Below are positions 35,700-44,648 of a stretch of 64,000 nt of DNA, in pieces. The first letter of the stretch is position 1. Each line of letters starts with the position of its first letter. Position numbers and translations under genes: made by a program. Source of the stretch: an uncultured Arenicella sp. (GTDB taxonomy: Bacteria > Pseudomonadota > Gammaproteobacteria > Arenicellales > Arenicellaceae). Location of the stretch: NCBI GenBank assembly GCA_938045295.1, contig CALINO010000073.1, positions 19,268-83,267 on the forward strand, written 5' to 3'. Below the pieces are notes generated by a model. That model was given only the letters and a program-made list of their open reading frames with translations, was not told the origin of the DNA and searched no databases.

Positions 35700-36401
35700 C
35701 TAAACTTGTGAATCTAACGACGATTGCAACGGCTCGTCGATGGCCAAGGCATCAGACAGTGCCACTAGATACGCCTGCTCCTGCTCTGAAGAGTGTTCCC
35801 CGATAATCAGTCGCGTGGCCAAATACACTTCGGAAGCGGCCTGAGAACTGTCAGCCAAAGCCGCCAAGTTCTGTGCGGTCATCGGTGATTCCAGAATATC
35901 CTCAACCTGAATTGCCAATTCTTGCGGCAAATGCATTTCAATCAATTCTCGGCGAATCGCCTGAATTTCTTGATCGTCAACATGACCGTCGGCGTGAGCC
36001 GCAGCCACCAACGCCTTAATAATTAACAAGCTGCGCTGGTTGGCCTCATCGTCTTCGAGTTTATGCAACGGCTGACTGGCAGACGCACTTAAGGGGTCGC
36101 CGGTGGCCTTCCAGTTTTGGTAGCCTTTATACGCCGCCGTACCCAACGCCGCAATGCTGCCAATTTTTATGGCTTTACCGGTCAACTTGCGCCCAGTTTT
36201 AGTGCCCAGCAGCCCCAATAACACCGCAGATGCCAGTGCGCCTTTCTTTAAGCCATCAACCATGGCATCACGCTCGGCTCCGGTTTCCGGGATATTCAAT
36301 TTCTCTTCGGTAAAATCCTGACCTTTTTCTACGCCTTTAGATGCGTATTCTTTTGCCGTTGCTAGCAATTTATCAAGCACGACACTGAGCTGGTTTTCCA
36401 T
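35700..36401 (-). CDS. DUF533 / TerB-like protein (YebE type)
   Basis: 233 residues. The N-terminal half has a Lys/Ala-rich segment and a glycine-rich hydrophobic stretch (about 52-92, GALASAVLLGLLG then IGSIAALGTAAYKGY) that may insert into or contact the membrane. The C-terminal half (about 120-225) is an all-helical TerB-like domain: LIIKALVAAAHADGHVDDQEI, with an acidic Asp-rich loop that could bind metal. YebE is an E. coli homologue reported to respond to envelope stress; its function is unclear. Single gene, convergent with the GT4 gene. Confidence 0.82.
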   Translation of the reverse strand: MENQLSVVLDKLLATAKEYASKGVEKGQDFTEEKLNIPETGAERDAMVDGLKKGALASAVLLGLLGTKTGRKLTGKAIKIGSIAALGTAAYKGYQNWKATGDPLSASASQPLHKLEDDEANQRSLLIIKALVAAAHADGHVDDQEIQAIRRELIEMHLPQELAIQVEDILESPMTAQNLAALADSSQAASEVYLATRLIIGEHSSEQEQAYLVALSDALAIDEPLQSSLDSQV

Positions 36402-36503
36402 AAGTGATCCCCTTTAATTTGTTTAACTTAAGCTGTTCATCAGCACATCTAAAGGTTAAATCACAAACAGGTTTTACACAAATCTCATTGTTCAGTTAGT
36501 ACC

Positions 36504-37349
36504 TTACTCCGTTAGCACCTCAGCATCATCCGCGCTAGCCCACTCCGCCCATGCGCCATCATAAAGACTGTGTAAACCAAGGCCAGCCTCACTTAATGCC
36601 AACGTAATGATCGCCGCAGTAACGCCAGAACCACACGAGGTAATGATTTTGGTATTACCATCAACCTTAAGTGAGGAAAACAAATCACGTAATTCTGCTG
36701 ACGACTTCAAATGCCCATCGTGCAGCAATTCATTAAAGGGCAATGACACAGAATGAGGCATGTGACCAGAAGGCAAACCTGCTCTTGGTTCAGGGGCTTG
36801 CCCTAAAAAGCGCGCTAACGGGCGCGCATCCAGCACCAAACACTCGCCTGATTTCGCGTTGGCCAGCATATCGGGTTTAGTTTTAAGCCGCTGGGCATCA
36901 AACGTTGCCTTATAAGCGGATGCCTGAATATCATTACTCACGTCTGATGTGGCATGACCAGCCGCTTTCCATGCAGGCAAACCACCATTCAACACGCGCA
37001 CAGACTCATGCCCAAACACTTTGAACATCCACCAAACACGGGCAGCTGAAAACAAGCCAGCACTGTCATACACCACTATGTCCGCTTGATTGCTAATGCC
37101 CATCTCCGACAGCGCCGATGAAAACACATCGGCACTGGGCAACATATGAGGCAAATCACTACTGTGATCACTCACCGCGTCGATATCAAAAAACGTGGCT
37201 CCCGGTATGTGCCCGCACTGGTATTCTGCCAAGCAGTTACGAGCTTGGTTTGGCAAATACCATGAAGCATCAATCACCCGAATATTAGCGCTATTTAAGC
37301 TGGCACTTAATTCATCGACTGTGACTAAATTTGTATTCTTTTTATTCAT
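36504..37349 (-). CDS. sseA: SseA, 3-mercaptopyruvate sulfurtransferase (two-domain rhodanese)
   Basis: 281 residues, as in E. coli SseA. Two rhodanese domains: the N-terminal one (about 8-125) has no catalytic Cys; the C-terminal one (about 155-275) has the loop TSCGSGVTAAI, with nucleophile Cys and the SGVT shape of mercaptopyruvate sulfurtransferases rather than the KG/RKGV loop of thiosulfate rhodanese. Substrate Arg residues lie in DARPLARFLG and RAGLPSGHMP. It transfers sulfane sulfur to thiols or cyanide. Monocistronic, about 100 bp upstream of the DUF533 gene on the same strand. Confidence 0.92.
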   Translation of the reverse strand: MNKKNTNLVTVDELSASLNSANIRVIDASWYLPNQARNCLAEYQCGHIPGATFFDIDAVSDHSSDLPHMLPSADVFSSALSEMGISNQADIVVYDSAGLFSAARVWWMFKVFGHESVRVLNGGLPAWKAAGHATSDVSNDIQASAYKATFDAQRLKTKPDMLANAKSGECLVLDARPLARFLGQAPEPRAGLPSGHMPHSVSLPFNELLHDGHLKSSAELRDLFSSLKVDGNTKIITSCGSGVTAAIITLALSEAGLGLHSLYDGAWAEWASADDAEVLTE

Positions 37350-37433
37350 ATAAGCACTACCGTTGCATTACCTTAAACCGTCTAACTAATTGTCATTTGT
37401 AACATTAATCATCAGAAAAACAAAGATATCTCT

Positions 37434-37497
37434 TTGAGAAATGAAAATTCAGTAAGATATAACTCTTTTTCATGATCATTATGATTGCGAATCATAA
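37434..37497 (+). promoter_or_regulatory. Sigma-70-like promoter with downstream palindromic operator (Fur-box-like)
   Basis: TTGAGA at 37434-37439, 18 bp, TATAAC at 37458-37463. Starting 15 bp after the -10 is a perfect 8-3-8 palindrome, TTATGATT GCG AATCATAA (37479-37497). Its GAATCAT half and overall shape recall Fur boxes, but the centre differs from the consensus, so this is inference. The site might alternatively serve the divergent sseA. Confidence 0.4.
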
Positions 37498-37846
37498 CTT
37501 TGAGTGTTAACTTACGCCCACTGATTCAATTTATGAACTTTTTGTAAGCAATCCCCCACCCAAAAGATTTACAACACTTTCAGCAAAATAAAATAATAAT
37601 AAGCTAAAAGATTAAAGTAAGGTGTACAAGAACAATAAGCTTATTAAAAGTTGATAAATATATCAGTCACGCTTTGTTTGGTTTACCGAGAGGTGATGTG
37701 CCATACACTGAATAAAAACAATAAATACAGTGTGCAAAGACATAAAACAATGAGATCTTTTTAAAAGACTTTAAAGAGCATAATAATAATAATAATTGAG
37801 CTCACAAATTAGACGGCAACTGTTTTTACTAGCAGTTGCCGTTTTT
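37471..37846 (+). ncRNA. Candidate small RNA between sseA and rlmD
   Basis: Predicted from signals only: a plausible promoter at its left end and a strong plus-strand terminator at its right end, with no coding frame of note and both flanking genes on the minus strand. The span is about 375 nt if it starts near 37471; a later internal start would give a shorter RNA. A hairpin ACACTG/CAGTGT lies inside (around 37703-37731). No known RNA family was recognised. Confidence 0.35.
37813..37846 (+). terminator. Rho-independent terminator on the plus strand
   Basis: ACGGCAACTG (37813-37822), a 10-nt loop, CAGTTGCCGT (37833-37842), then TTTTTATTT. A perfect 10-bp GC-containing stem with a T tail in the plus direction only. 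It cannot terminate rlmD or sseA, which run the other way, so it marks an unannotated plus-strand transcript. Confidence 0.8.
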
Positions 37847-37884
37847 ATTTGTATTTCACATTAGCAACCATCTTAATACTCTCG

Positions 37885-39234
37885 CTACTTTTCAAATACC
37901 GCGATTGATTCTACGTGCGCCGTGTGAGGAAACATGTCTATCACTCCGGCGTGAGTCATGGTGTAACCGTGCTCATTAACCAGTACGCCGGCATCACGCG
38001 CTAACGTCGCTGGGCCACAAGAAACGTACACAATTTTGCTTGGGTTTAAATCAGGCATGCGCCGAGCCATTTCAGCCGCACCAGAGCGAGGCGGGTCGAG
38101 TAACACTTTATCAAAACGTTGCTGCAACCATTCTCCGTGCGACTCAGCCGTCATGTCTTCTTTAAACAAGTCACCAAAATAAAAATCAACCGTATCAAGT
38201 TGGTTAAGCTCTTTGTTATGAATCGCTCGATTAACCAGAGCTTGATCGCCTTCCACCCCCACAACACGGTTGGCTTTTCTCGCCAGCGGCAAGGTGAAGT
38301 TGCCAACACCACAAAACAAATCCAATACCGTATCGGTACTTTTTATATCCAACAAGTCTATGGCTTTGCTCACCAAGGCATCGTTGATGCCAGCATTAAC
38401 CTGAATAAAGTCGGTGGGCAAGAACTCAACGCGAATATCAAACTCACTGAACTGGTAAAACAACGGTTCCGGTTTTTCCGGGTACAGCGGATGTACGCTC
38501 TTTAAGTTACCTGGTTGCAAAAATAATTGCACATTGTTGCGTTTAGCAAAATCAGTCAGCAAGTCTAAATCGTTCTGAAAAAACATTTCTAAATGCCGTA
38601 CGATCATCACCGTGGCATTGTCGGCAACGGATATTTCCACTTGCGGAATTTTATCATTGCACGAAGTCTTCTCTAAGGTTTCTCTTAAATCTGGCAATAG
38701 CGCTGACACTTCAGGCAACAGTACTTCGCACTTTGAAATGGGCTGAATAAAGCTGCTATTACGCTCACGAAACCCAACAATCATGCCGCCTTTTTTGGGC
38801 ACAAACTTAGCACCTAAACGCGCACGCCGACGGTAACCCCAATGCTGACTGGTCATTGGCTCAAACCAATTAAGCGGCGACACATTGCCAATTTTTTTGA
38901 AGTTCTCAGCCAATTGCTGCTGCTTATATTCTATTTGCTTGTCGGCATCCAAATGCTGCAGCACACACCCACCACACTCACCAAACACCTCGCATTTTGG
39001 CTCAATACGATATTCTGACGGCTCAATCACTTTTGTTGTAGAACCAAACAGCTGACCTTTACGACGCATAACGGGCACGTATTCAACTCTTTCACCAGGT
39101 AATGCAAAGTCAACAAACACCACCTTACCCTCTTCATCTCGGCCAACACCGCGCCCATCATGAGCCATAGAGTCAACGTGTATTTCTTGCGGAGTAGTAT
39201 CGAGCTGTTTGCGTTGGCGACGACGTCTAGCCAT
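37885..39234 (-). CDS. rlmD: RlmD, 23S rRNA (uracil-1939-C5)-methyltransferase
   Basis: 449 residues. SAM-dependent; it adds the methyl at U1939 (E. coli numbering). A basic RRRRQRK start is followed by a TRAM domain (about 15-70), then the [4Fe-4S] cysteines C81, C87 and C90 (CEVFGECGGC) with a fourth Cys near 165. The methyltransferase part has DLFCGVGNFTLPLA (SAM site) and DPPRSGAAE; the nucleophile Cys is in IVYVSCGPATLARD. All family key residues are present. Single gene; the start is the only good ATG. Confidence 0.95.
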   Translation of the reverse strand: MARRRRQRKQLDTTPQEIHVDSMAHDGRGVGRDEEGKVVFVDFALPGERVEYVPVMRRKGQLFGSTTKVIEPSEYRIEPKCEVFGECGGCVLQHLDADKQIEYKQQQLAENFKKIGNVSPLNWFEPMTSQHWGYRRRARLGAKFVPKKGGMIVGFRERNSSFIQPISKCEVLLPEVSALLPDLRETLEKTSCNDKIPQVEISVADNATVMIVRHLEMFFQNDLDLLTDFAKRNNVQLFLQPGNLKSVHPLYPEKPEPLFYQFSEFDIRVEFLPTDFIQVNAGINDALVSKAIDLLDIKSTDTVLDLFCGVGNFTLPLARKANRVVGVEGDQALVNRAIHNKELNQLDTVDFYFGDLFKEDMTAESHGEWLQQRFDKVLLDPPRSGAAEMARRMPDLNPSKIVYVSCGPATLARDAGVLVNEHGYTMTHAGVIDMFPHTAHVESIAVFEK

Positions 39235-39469
39235 AAAGCACCTAATTTAACGGGTGGTAGTCAGAGTGTGAGCCAAATTAATTCACTCACAAGAACGGTA
39301 TAACGAAGTGCCGCATTTTAGTGCAAGCCTCTGCCAATGGGTATATGATTTATCAACATATCGTCGTATTTTTCAGATACAGCATGTGTTTAAAAACCAA
39401 ACGCTTAGCGAAAATACAATTTGGAACTCGCCTAACAGTTAGCAATACTCAGATAAACGGAGAAATATC

Positions 39470-39856
39470 ATGTTACTCACAGTTGCTTTAGTCACCCTTC
39501 TAATTCTTATTCAGTACACCTACTTCTTCATGCGCACCGGCATGGCGCGCGGCAAAGACACGGTAAAAGCACCGGCCACTTCAGGCGATGAGGCCTATGA
39601 ACGCAAGCTGCGTGTACAAATGAATACGTTAGAGCAAATGGCTATCACACTGCCGAGCATGTGGTTGTGCGCTCACTTTTTTCGCGCCGACGTGGCGGCC
39701 ATTTTAGGAACGGTTTTCATTGTTGGCCGTGCTATTTATTCGTCTTCGTACATTAAAGACCCAAGCAAACGTGGCCCAGGGTTTGGCATTGGCTTTTTAG
39801 CCAACACCGCTTTAATATTGGCGTCGTTATACGGCGTTATATCGCAACTTATTTAA
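39470..39856 (+). CDS. MAPEG-family membrane protein
   Basis: 128 residues with four hydrophobic segments: 1-20 (LLTVALVTLLILIQYTYFF), about 58-75, about 80-98 and about 104-125. The polar loop RKLRVQMNTLEQMAITLPSM (about 44-63) includes the E/N residues of the MAPEG family (glutathione-dependent membrane enzymes). Bacterial members are poorly characterised; transferase or peroxidase activity is an inference. GGAGA lies about 8 nt upstream of ATG 39470. The GFA-family gene follows after 5 bp, so both may relate to thiol chemistry. Confidence 0.8.
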   Translation: MLLTVALVTLLILIQYTYFFMRTGMARGKDTVKAPATSGDEAYERKLRVQMNTLEQMAITLPSMWLCAHFFRADVAAILGTVFIVGRAIYSSSYIKDPSKRGPGFGIGFLANTALILASLYGVISQLI

Positions 39857-39861
39857 TCACC

Positions 39862-40284
39862 ATGAGCTCGCCTTACCAAGGGTCTTGCCTGTGCGGGGCC
39901 GTGCATTTTGAGGTTGATGAAATTCAACCTCAAATGGGGCATTGCCATTGCTCCATGTGCCGCAAGTTTCACGGCGCCGCATTTTCCACTTTCGGTGAGG
40001 CGTTGACGCAACACTTTCGCTGGACAAAGGGCGAAGAACACCTGAAAACTTACCTAGCAAACAACAACACACAACGACAATTTTGCACTCATTGCGGCTC
40101 AAGCTTGCGTTTCATTCCATCGAACGACAGTGGCCGCGTGGTCGAGTTTTCAATGGGGGCATTAGACAGCTCATGCCCACACCAACCCGATGCACATATT
40201 TACACGCAAGACCGTGCCAATTGGTATTCAATAAAAGACGGCTTGCCTGAATTTAAAGGCAAGCGTTTAAAAGACCAAGATTAA
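39862..40284 (+). CDS. GFA-family (CENP-V type) zinc protein
   Basis: 140 residues. Glutathione-dependent formaldehyde-activating (GFA) fold: Zn ligands in GSCLCGAVHFEV (Cys9, Cys11), GHCHCSMCRKFHGAAFSTF and CTHCGSSLRF. Despite the family name, most members are not proven formaldehyde enzymes. It begins 5 bp after the MAPEG gene stop, so the pair is probably cotranscribed. It converges with the exonuclease gene, with 2 bp between their ends. Confidence 0.87.
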   Translation: MSSPYQGSCLCGAVHFEVDEIQPQMGHCHCSMCRKFHGAAFSTFGEALTQHFRWTKGEEHLKTYLANNNTQRQFCTHCGSSLRFIPSNDSGRVVEFSMGALDSSCPHQPDAHIYTQDRANWYSIKDGLPEFKGKRLKDQD

Positions 40285-40286
40285 GC

Positions 40287-41063
40287 CTACGGCGCCCACT
40301 GCCGCAAAAACTCTTGTAAATGCGGCTCACCTTTCTCGAGCGCATCGCGCACCACCGTGTGTTCTTGTTCAAGTGCTGAGTCGGTTAAGTGGCCTCGCAT
40401 GTGCAGCCATTGTAGGTAAACCAGATAGGTGTTTAGGGCGTCAGTTTCACAATAATCACGAATCGCTTTAATGTCACCGGCCTTGAATTGATCCCACACT
40501 TTAGAGCCGCTCATGCCCATTTTTCCGGGCAAACCGAGCAACACAGCCATTTCATCCAAGGGCGCAAAGGCACGATTATTGTAGCCTGCCACTACGTCCA
40601 TTAAGTCCGTATGGCGTTGATGAAAGCGGCCAATGTAATTGTTCCATTTAAAATTACTGTCGTCTTCGCCTAAATCCCAATAGCGCGGCGCTTGCACTTT
40701 GTTGATCAACGCTCGGTAGTGCAATACTGGCAAATCAAAACCACTGCCATTCCAAGTTACTAAAGTCGGTGTGTGCTTATCAATGCCATCAAAAAAGTTT
40801 TGCACGATTTCTTTTTCACTGCTGTCTTCCTGACCAATGGTCCAAACCGAAAACTTGTCGTTCAGTGTATTACGGTAGACTGCTGAAATGGCCACCACTT
40901 TTTGCAAATGCGTGGCAATAAAATCGTTGCCTGTTTTTTCTCGGCGCTTGGCAAACATAGCCTCGGCTACGTCGGCATCGCTTAGGCTGTCGTCTAAGTC
41001 ATACAACTTACGGCCGCCATCCACATCGGGTATGGTTTCAATATCAAAAGCCAGTATATTCAT
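40287..41063 (-). CDS. Predicted 3'-5' exonuclease (PolB-like, DEDD)
   Basis: 258 residues. DEDDy-type exonuclease fold related to the proofreading domain of family B polymerases (PF10108-like). Exo I FDIETIPDV (Asp6, Glu8), exo II VTWNGSGFDLPVLHYRA, a HTDLMDVV segment and exo III YCETDALNTYLVY, with Asp and Tyr as expected. It lacks a polymerase domain. Probably acts on DNA or RNA ends; physiological role unknown. It follows cysM after 15 bp on the same strand. Confidence 0.85.
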   Translation of the reverse strand: MNILAFDIETIPDVDGGRKLYDLDDSLSDADVAEAMFAKRREKTGNDFIATHLQKVVAISAVYRNTLNDKFSVWTIGQEDSSEKEIVQNFFDGIDKHTPTLVTWNGSGFDLPVLHYRALINKVQAPRYWDLGEDDSNFKWNNYIGRFHQRHTDLMDVVAGYNNRAFAPLDEMAVLLGLPGKMGMSGSKVWDQFKAGDIKAIRDYCETDALNTYLVYLQWLHMRGHLTDSALEQEHTVVRDALEKGEPHLQEFLRQWAP

Positions 41064-41078
41064 TGCAACACACCTCGT

Positions 41079-41978
41079 TTAGTAAACACCGGTAGAAAGA
41101 TAACGATCGCCTCGGTCGCACACAATCGACACAATAGTCGCCGCCTGCTTTTGTGCTTCAAGCTCAGCCGCAATTTGTAATGCAATGGCCATAGCACCGC
41201 CCGAAGACACTCCGGCAAAAATGCCCTCTTGCGTGGCCATAGCACGCATGGTGTCTTCAGCCAGAGTTTGCTCTACGTCAAGGGTACGATCCACGCGCTT
41301 AGCATCAAAAATTTTAGGTAAGTACTCAACCGGCCAACGACGAATACCGGGTATTTGCGAAGTGCCCGCGGGTTGAACGCCAATGATTTCAATATCGGGG
41401 TTTTGCTCTTTCAAGTACCTCGATACGCCCATAATGGTGCCTGTGGTGCCCATTGAGCTAACAAAGTGGGTCACTTGCCGGTCAGTGTCGCGCCATATTT
41501 CAGGGCCAGTGCTCTGGTAATGGGCATCCCAGTTATCACTATTTGAAAATTGATCCAGCACCACGCCTTCACCTTTGGCTTGCATGTCTAAGGCCATATC
41601 ACGCGCCAATTCCATGCCACCGTCGGCGTGTGAAACCGACACAATGGTTGCGCCAAACGCGCGCATAGAGGCACGACGTTCTTCGCTCATATTGTCTGGC
41701 ATCAGTAACCTGATTTTATAGCCTTTCATTGCCGCCGCCATGGCCAATGCAATGCCCGTGTTGCCGCTGGTCGCTTCAATGATAGTGTCGCCGGGTTTTA
41801 TATCGCCGCGCTGCTCCGCTTTTTGAATCATGTTCAATGCCGGGCGATCTTTGACTGAACCTGCAGGGTTATTACCTTCAAGCTTACCCAGCACCGTGAC
41901 GTGTTCGCCTTGCCACAAACGCTTCAGCTTTACCAACGGCGTGTTACCCACCAAATCTTCTAAATAAGAATAAGCCAC
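41079..41978 (-). CDS. cysM: CysM, cysteine synthase B
   Basis: 299 residues. PLP-dependent O-acetylserine sulfhydrylase; the CysM form can use thiosulfate. PLP Lys41 in NPAGSVKDRPA, the acetylserine loop TSGNTGIALA, and the PLP-phosphate loop VSSMGTTGTIMG. SSGGAMAIAL near the C-terminus is the late Ser loop. The length and the short N-terminus match CysM rather than CysK. A terminator for the preceding gene lies upstream (42004-42031). The exonuclease gene is 15 bp downstream. Confidence 0.93.
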   Translation of the reverse strand: MAYSYLEDLVGNTPLVKLKRLWQGEHVTVLGKLEGNNPAGSVKDRPALNMIQKAEQRGDIKPGDTIIEATSGNTGIALAMAAAMKGYKIRLLMPDNMSEERRASMRAFGATIVSVSHADGGMELARDMALDMQAKGEGVVLDQFSNSDNWDAHYQSTGPEIWRDTDRQVTHFVSSMGTTGTIMGVSRYLKEQNPDIEIIGVQPAGTSQIPGIRRWPVEYLPKIFDAKRVDRTLDVEQTLAEDTMRAMATQEGIFAGVSSGGAMAIALQIAAELEAQKQAATIVSIVCDRGDRYLSTGVY

Positions 41979-42003
41979 ATTTTTTTCCTTATGTATGAAA
42001 ATG

Positions 42004-42031
42004 AAACGAGCGGCTAAAAAGCCGCTCGTTT
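42004..42031 (-). terminator. Terminator between the YccA-like gene and cysM
   Basis: AAACGAGCGGCT (42004-42015), a 4-nt loop, AGCCGCTCGTTT (42020-42031): a perfect 12-bp stem. On the minus strand it is followed by CATTTTCAT. It lies between the end of the YccA-like gene and the start of cysM, both on the minus strand. Confidence 0.7.
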
Positions 42032-42110
42032 GTATTGAATGTTTTGCTGACCTTAGCCTGTTAATGAAGCTAATAACATCATTAATATGACCGCCTAGGT
42101 CGAGAGAACG

Positions 42111-42818
42111 TTAGTCTTCTCCAAACGACATAACAAACTGCAACACAAAACGGAACAACAAGGCAATAGACGCAAACAAGCTTAATGCGCCAGCCACGTG
42201 TTGATGCTCTTTATAGTGATGAATAATGTTGGATGTGTTGTACAAAACACAACCCGCTGCCAACAAAATAATGGCACCAGTACCAAACAAGCCAATATTA
42301 AAGCCAAAGATCACACCCGCAATAATCACGCCGAAAGCAATGATCATGCCCATGCCTAAAAATGGCCCCATGAATGAGAAATCTTTTTTAGTAGTAAAGG
42401 CAATCCAGCTCAGGCCAGCCACCATGGCTGAAGTGATTAACAAGGCATCCCAGATGGCAGCAGGCTTATACGCCGCTGCAATAAAAATGGCTGGTGTTAC
42501 CACCACCGCTTCAACAAACGCGTAACCAAACAAAGCAAAGTAATGCATGGTTGTGGATGTTTCAGAGCGCGCCCACCGGTCAGCCAGAATGCCGGCACCA
42601 ATGAATAACCCCATAAAAATAAGTATGTTGACCATACCACCGCCAATAAATGACAACAGTACTGGGCCAGCGCCAACCGCAATCAATAAGGCAACAAACG
42701 CCGCGGTTGCGGCAACAGCCATGGCCACGTGCGCATAAGTACGGCGAATAAAGCCCGCTCGTTGATCAACCGAAAGGTGGCTAACTACTGCACCACTTGC
42801 AGCGTCTAAGTAACTCAT
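42111..42818 (-). CDS. yccA: Bax inhibitor-1 / YccA-family membrane protein
   Basis: 235 residues with about seven transmembrane segments from residue 30 onward (for example AMAVAATAAFVALLIAVGA, ILIFMGLFIGAGILA, MGMIIAFGVIIAGVIFG). Family features: RRTYAHVAMAVAATA at the start, GYAFVEAVVV, and the C-terminal ASIALLFRFVLQF. E. coli YccA modulates the FtsH protease in the inner membrane; BI-1 proteins elsewhere are calcium-leak channels. The soluble N-terminus is short. Monocistronic, with its own terminator. Confidence 0.9.
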   Translation of the reverse strand: MSYLDAASGAVVSHLSVDQRAGFIRRTYAHVAMAVAATAAFVALLIAVGAGPVLLSFIGGGMVNILIFMGLFIGAGILADRWARSETSTTMHYFALFGYAFVEAVVVTPAIFIAAAYKPAAIWDALLITSAMVAGLSWIAFTTKKDFSFMGPFLGMGMIIAFGVIIAGVIFGFNIGLFGTGAIILLAAGCVLYNTSNIIHHYKEHQHVAGALSLFASIALLFRFVLQFVMSFGED

Positions 42819-42885
42819 TTGAAAGTCTCCATAATTAACTAAATCGAGTAATACTATTCAATAATAGCATGGTGATTGTAAAAAT

Positions 42886-44613
42886 TTATTCAATATGTTG
42901 AATCATTAATTGCAGGCTAACGTTACCGCGGTATTCATTAATATCCAACTTATACGCGGCGCGAATACGCCCAGACGGCAAATCGTCGTGCTGATCTAAA
43001 TAACCGAAACAAATGCCATCAATCACTTGATTGCCATTTGCTGGCCGCAGCTGTAACTTGGCGTGCGTGGCGCCCACAGTTCGCGCCTCCACCACGTCAA
43101 ATTCGCCATCAAACAAGGGCTCGGGAAAACCCTGCCCCCAAGGCGTTGATTGGCGTAACTCATCGGCCAGCTGTAATGAAAAGTCATTGGCATTCAGTGT
43201 GCCGTCAGTCCAAATGACTTGGCTCCAATCTTTATCTTTAGTGAACTCATCAGCCACCTGCGCAACGGCTTGCATAAACTTAGGTAAGTTGTCACTGGTA
43301 ATGGATAAGCCTGCCGCCATTGCGTGGCCACCAAACTTACCCATTAAATTAGGGTGTAATGCGTCTACGCGCGCGAGCAAATCTCGAATGTGAATGCCTT
43401 CCACACTGCGTGCCGAACCTTTCCATTCATTGTCAGCGTCGCCGGGCGCCAGTGCAATGACGGGTCGATTGGTGCGCTCTTTTACTCTCGAAGCCACCAA
43501 ACCCACCACACCTTGGTGCCATGTCTGATCGTGCAATGCATATATAGAAGGCACAACGTCGTTTTCCACTGACAGGCCATCCACAATTGCCAACGCGTCT
43601 TGCTGCATCGACTGCTCGACTTGCTTTCGCTCTTTGTTCAAATTATCAAGCTCCACCGCTAACGCCATGGCTTGATCTGGGTCATCACTTAACAAGCATT
43701 CAATGCCAACCGACATGTCATCCAAACGACCGGCTGCATTCAAACGCGGCCCTGCCGCAAAACCAAGATCGGACGAAGCCAGTTTTAAGGGGTTGCGATT
43801 ACCCACCGTCAACAAAGCATTAATACCGGCACACCCCAGCCCTTGGCGAATACGTTGCATACCCTGCTGCACTAAAATGCGGTTATTATGATCCAGCGGC
43901 ACCACATCAGCCACCGTACCCAATGCCACCAAGTCTAAGAATTGCGACATATTGGGTTCTTGCACACCATTTTGGGCAAACCAGCCCATCTCACGCAGTT
44001 TAGCCCTGACCGCCAACATAACGTAAAAAATCACTCCAACTCCGGCCAAGTTTTTACTCGCAAAACGATCGCCCGGCAAATTAGGGTTCACGATTGCTTC
44101 TGCCGTGGGAATCTCATCACCGGGTAAATGGTGATCGGTAATTAACACTGACATGCCTAAAGCTTGAGCCGCGTGCACCCCATCAACACTGCTAATGCCA
44201 TTATCTACGGTGATAATTACGTCTGGCTGGCGCATGGCCGCTACGCCCACAATCTCAGGCGTTAGCCCGTAACCGTATTCGAAACGATTTGGCACTAAAT
44301 AGCTCACATTTTGCAAACCAAACGCCTTCAAGCAACGAACGGCTAGTGCACTGCTGGTAGCGCCATCGGCATCAAAATCACCAACAATCACCACCGTGGC
44401 ATCGGCCGTGATGGCGTCGCAAAGCAGCATGGCGGCATCATCAATATGACTCAAGCCTTGCGGGGGCAATAAGCGCTTAAGACTTAAATCAACGCCACCC
44501 GCATTTACAATACCTCGAGAAGCCAGCACTGAGGCCAAAACAGGACTCACGCCCGGTATATTTAAAGAGGGCTGAGTTGACTCAGATCGAGCCTTGATTT
44601 GCACACTGGTCAC
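42886..44613 (-). CDS. recJ: RecJ, single-strand-specific 5'-3' exonuclease
   Basis: 575 residues, close to E. coli RecJ (577). DHH phosphoesterase motifs: VGDFDADGATSSALA (motif I Asps), VTVDNGISS, LITDHHLPG (DHH), and LVALGTVADVVPL; the DHHA1 domain has KFGGHAMAAGLSI; an OB-fold lies in between and at the C-terminus. All expected Asp/His residues appear intact. RecJ works in RecF-pathway recombination and mismatch repair. It diverges from the VanZ-like gene with a gap of about 35 bp. Confidence 0.96.
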   Translation of the reverse strand: MTSVQIKARSESTQPSLNIPGVSPVLASVLASRGIVNAGGVDLSLKRLLPPQGLSHIDDAAMLLCDAITADATVVIVGDFDADGATSSALAVRCLKAFGLQNVSYLVPNRFEYGYGLTPEIVGVAAMRQPDVIITVDNGISSVDGVHAAQALGMSVLITDHHLPGDEIPTAEAIVNPNLPGDRFASKNLAGVGVIFYVMLAVRAKLREMGWFAQNGVQEPNMSQFLDLVALGTVADVVPLDHNNRILVQQGMQRIRQGLGCAGINALLTVGNRNPLKLASSDLGFAAGPRLNAAGRLDDMSVGIECLLSDDPDQAMALAVELDNLNKERKQVEQSMQQDALAIVDGLSVENDVVPSIYALHDQTWHQGVVGLVASRVKERTNRPVIALAPGDADNEWKGSARSVEGIHIRDLLARVDALHPNLMGKFGGHAMAAGLSITSDNLPKFMQAVAQVADEFTKDKDWSQVIWTDGTLNANDFSLQLADELRQSTPWGQGFPEPLFDGEFDVVEARTVGATHAKLQLRPANGNQVIDGICFGYLDQHDDLPSGRIRAAYKLDINEYRGNVSLQLMIQHIE

Positions 44614-44648
44614 GTTATAGTTGGGTTTGAGTTTTGCATGTGAGAATT

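Larger units (their letters stand above)
37350..37884. other. 535-bp gap between sseA and rlmD holding a candidate transcription unit
   Basis: No convincing protein gene. It holds, on the plus strand, a promoter-like pair, a perfect palindrome and a strong terminator (separate entries), in an AT-rich stretch with several AATAA repeats near 37784-37797. A 22-codon frame near 37695 has a close AGAGGTG upstream but no family resemblance. The sseA promoter must also lie in the left part of the gap. Confidence 0.5.

Noticed and set aside
37695..37763. 22-codon ORF in the sseA-rlmD gap
   Set aside because: The ribosome-binding site is too close to the ATG and the peptide has no recognisable feature; kept only as part of the gap description.
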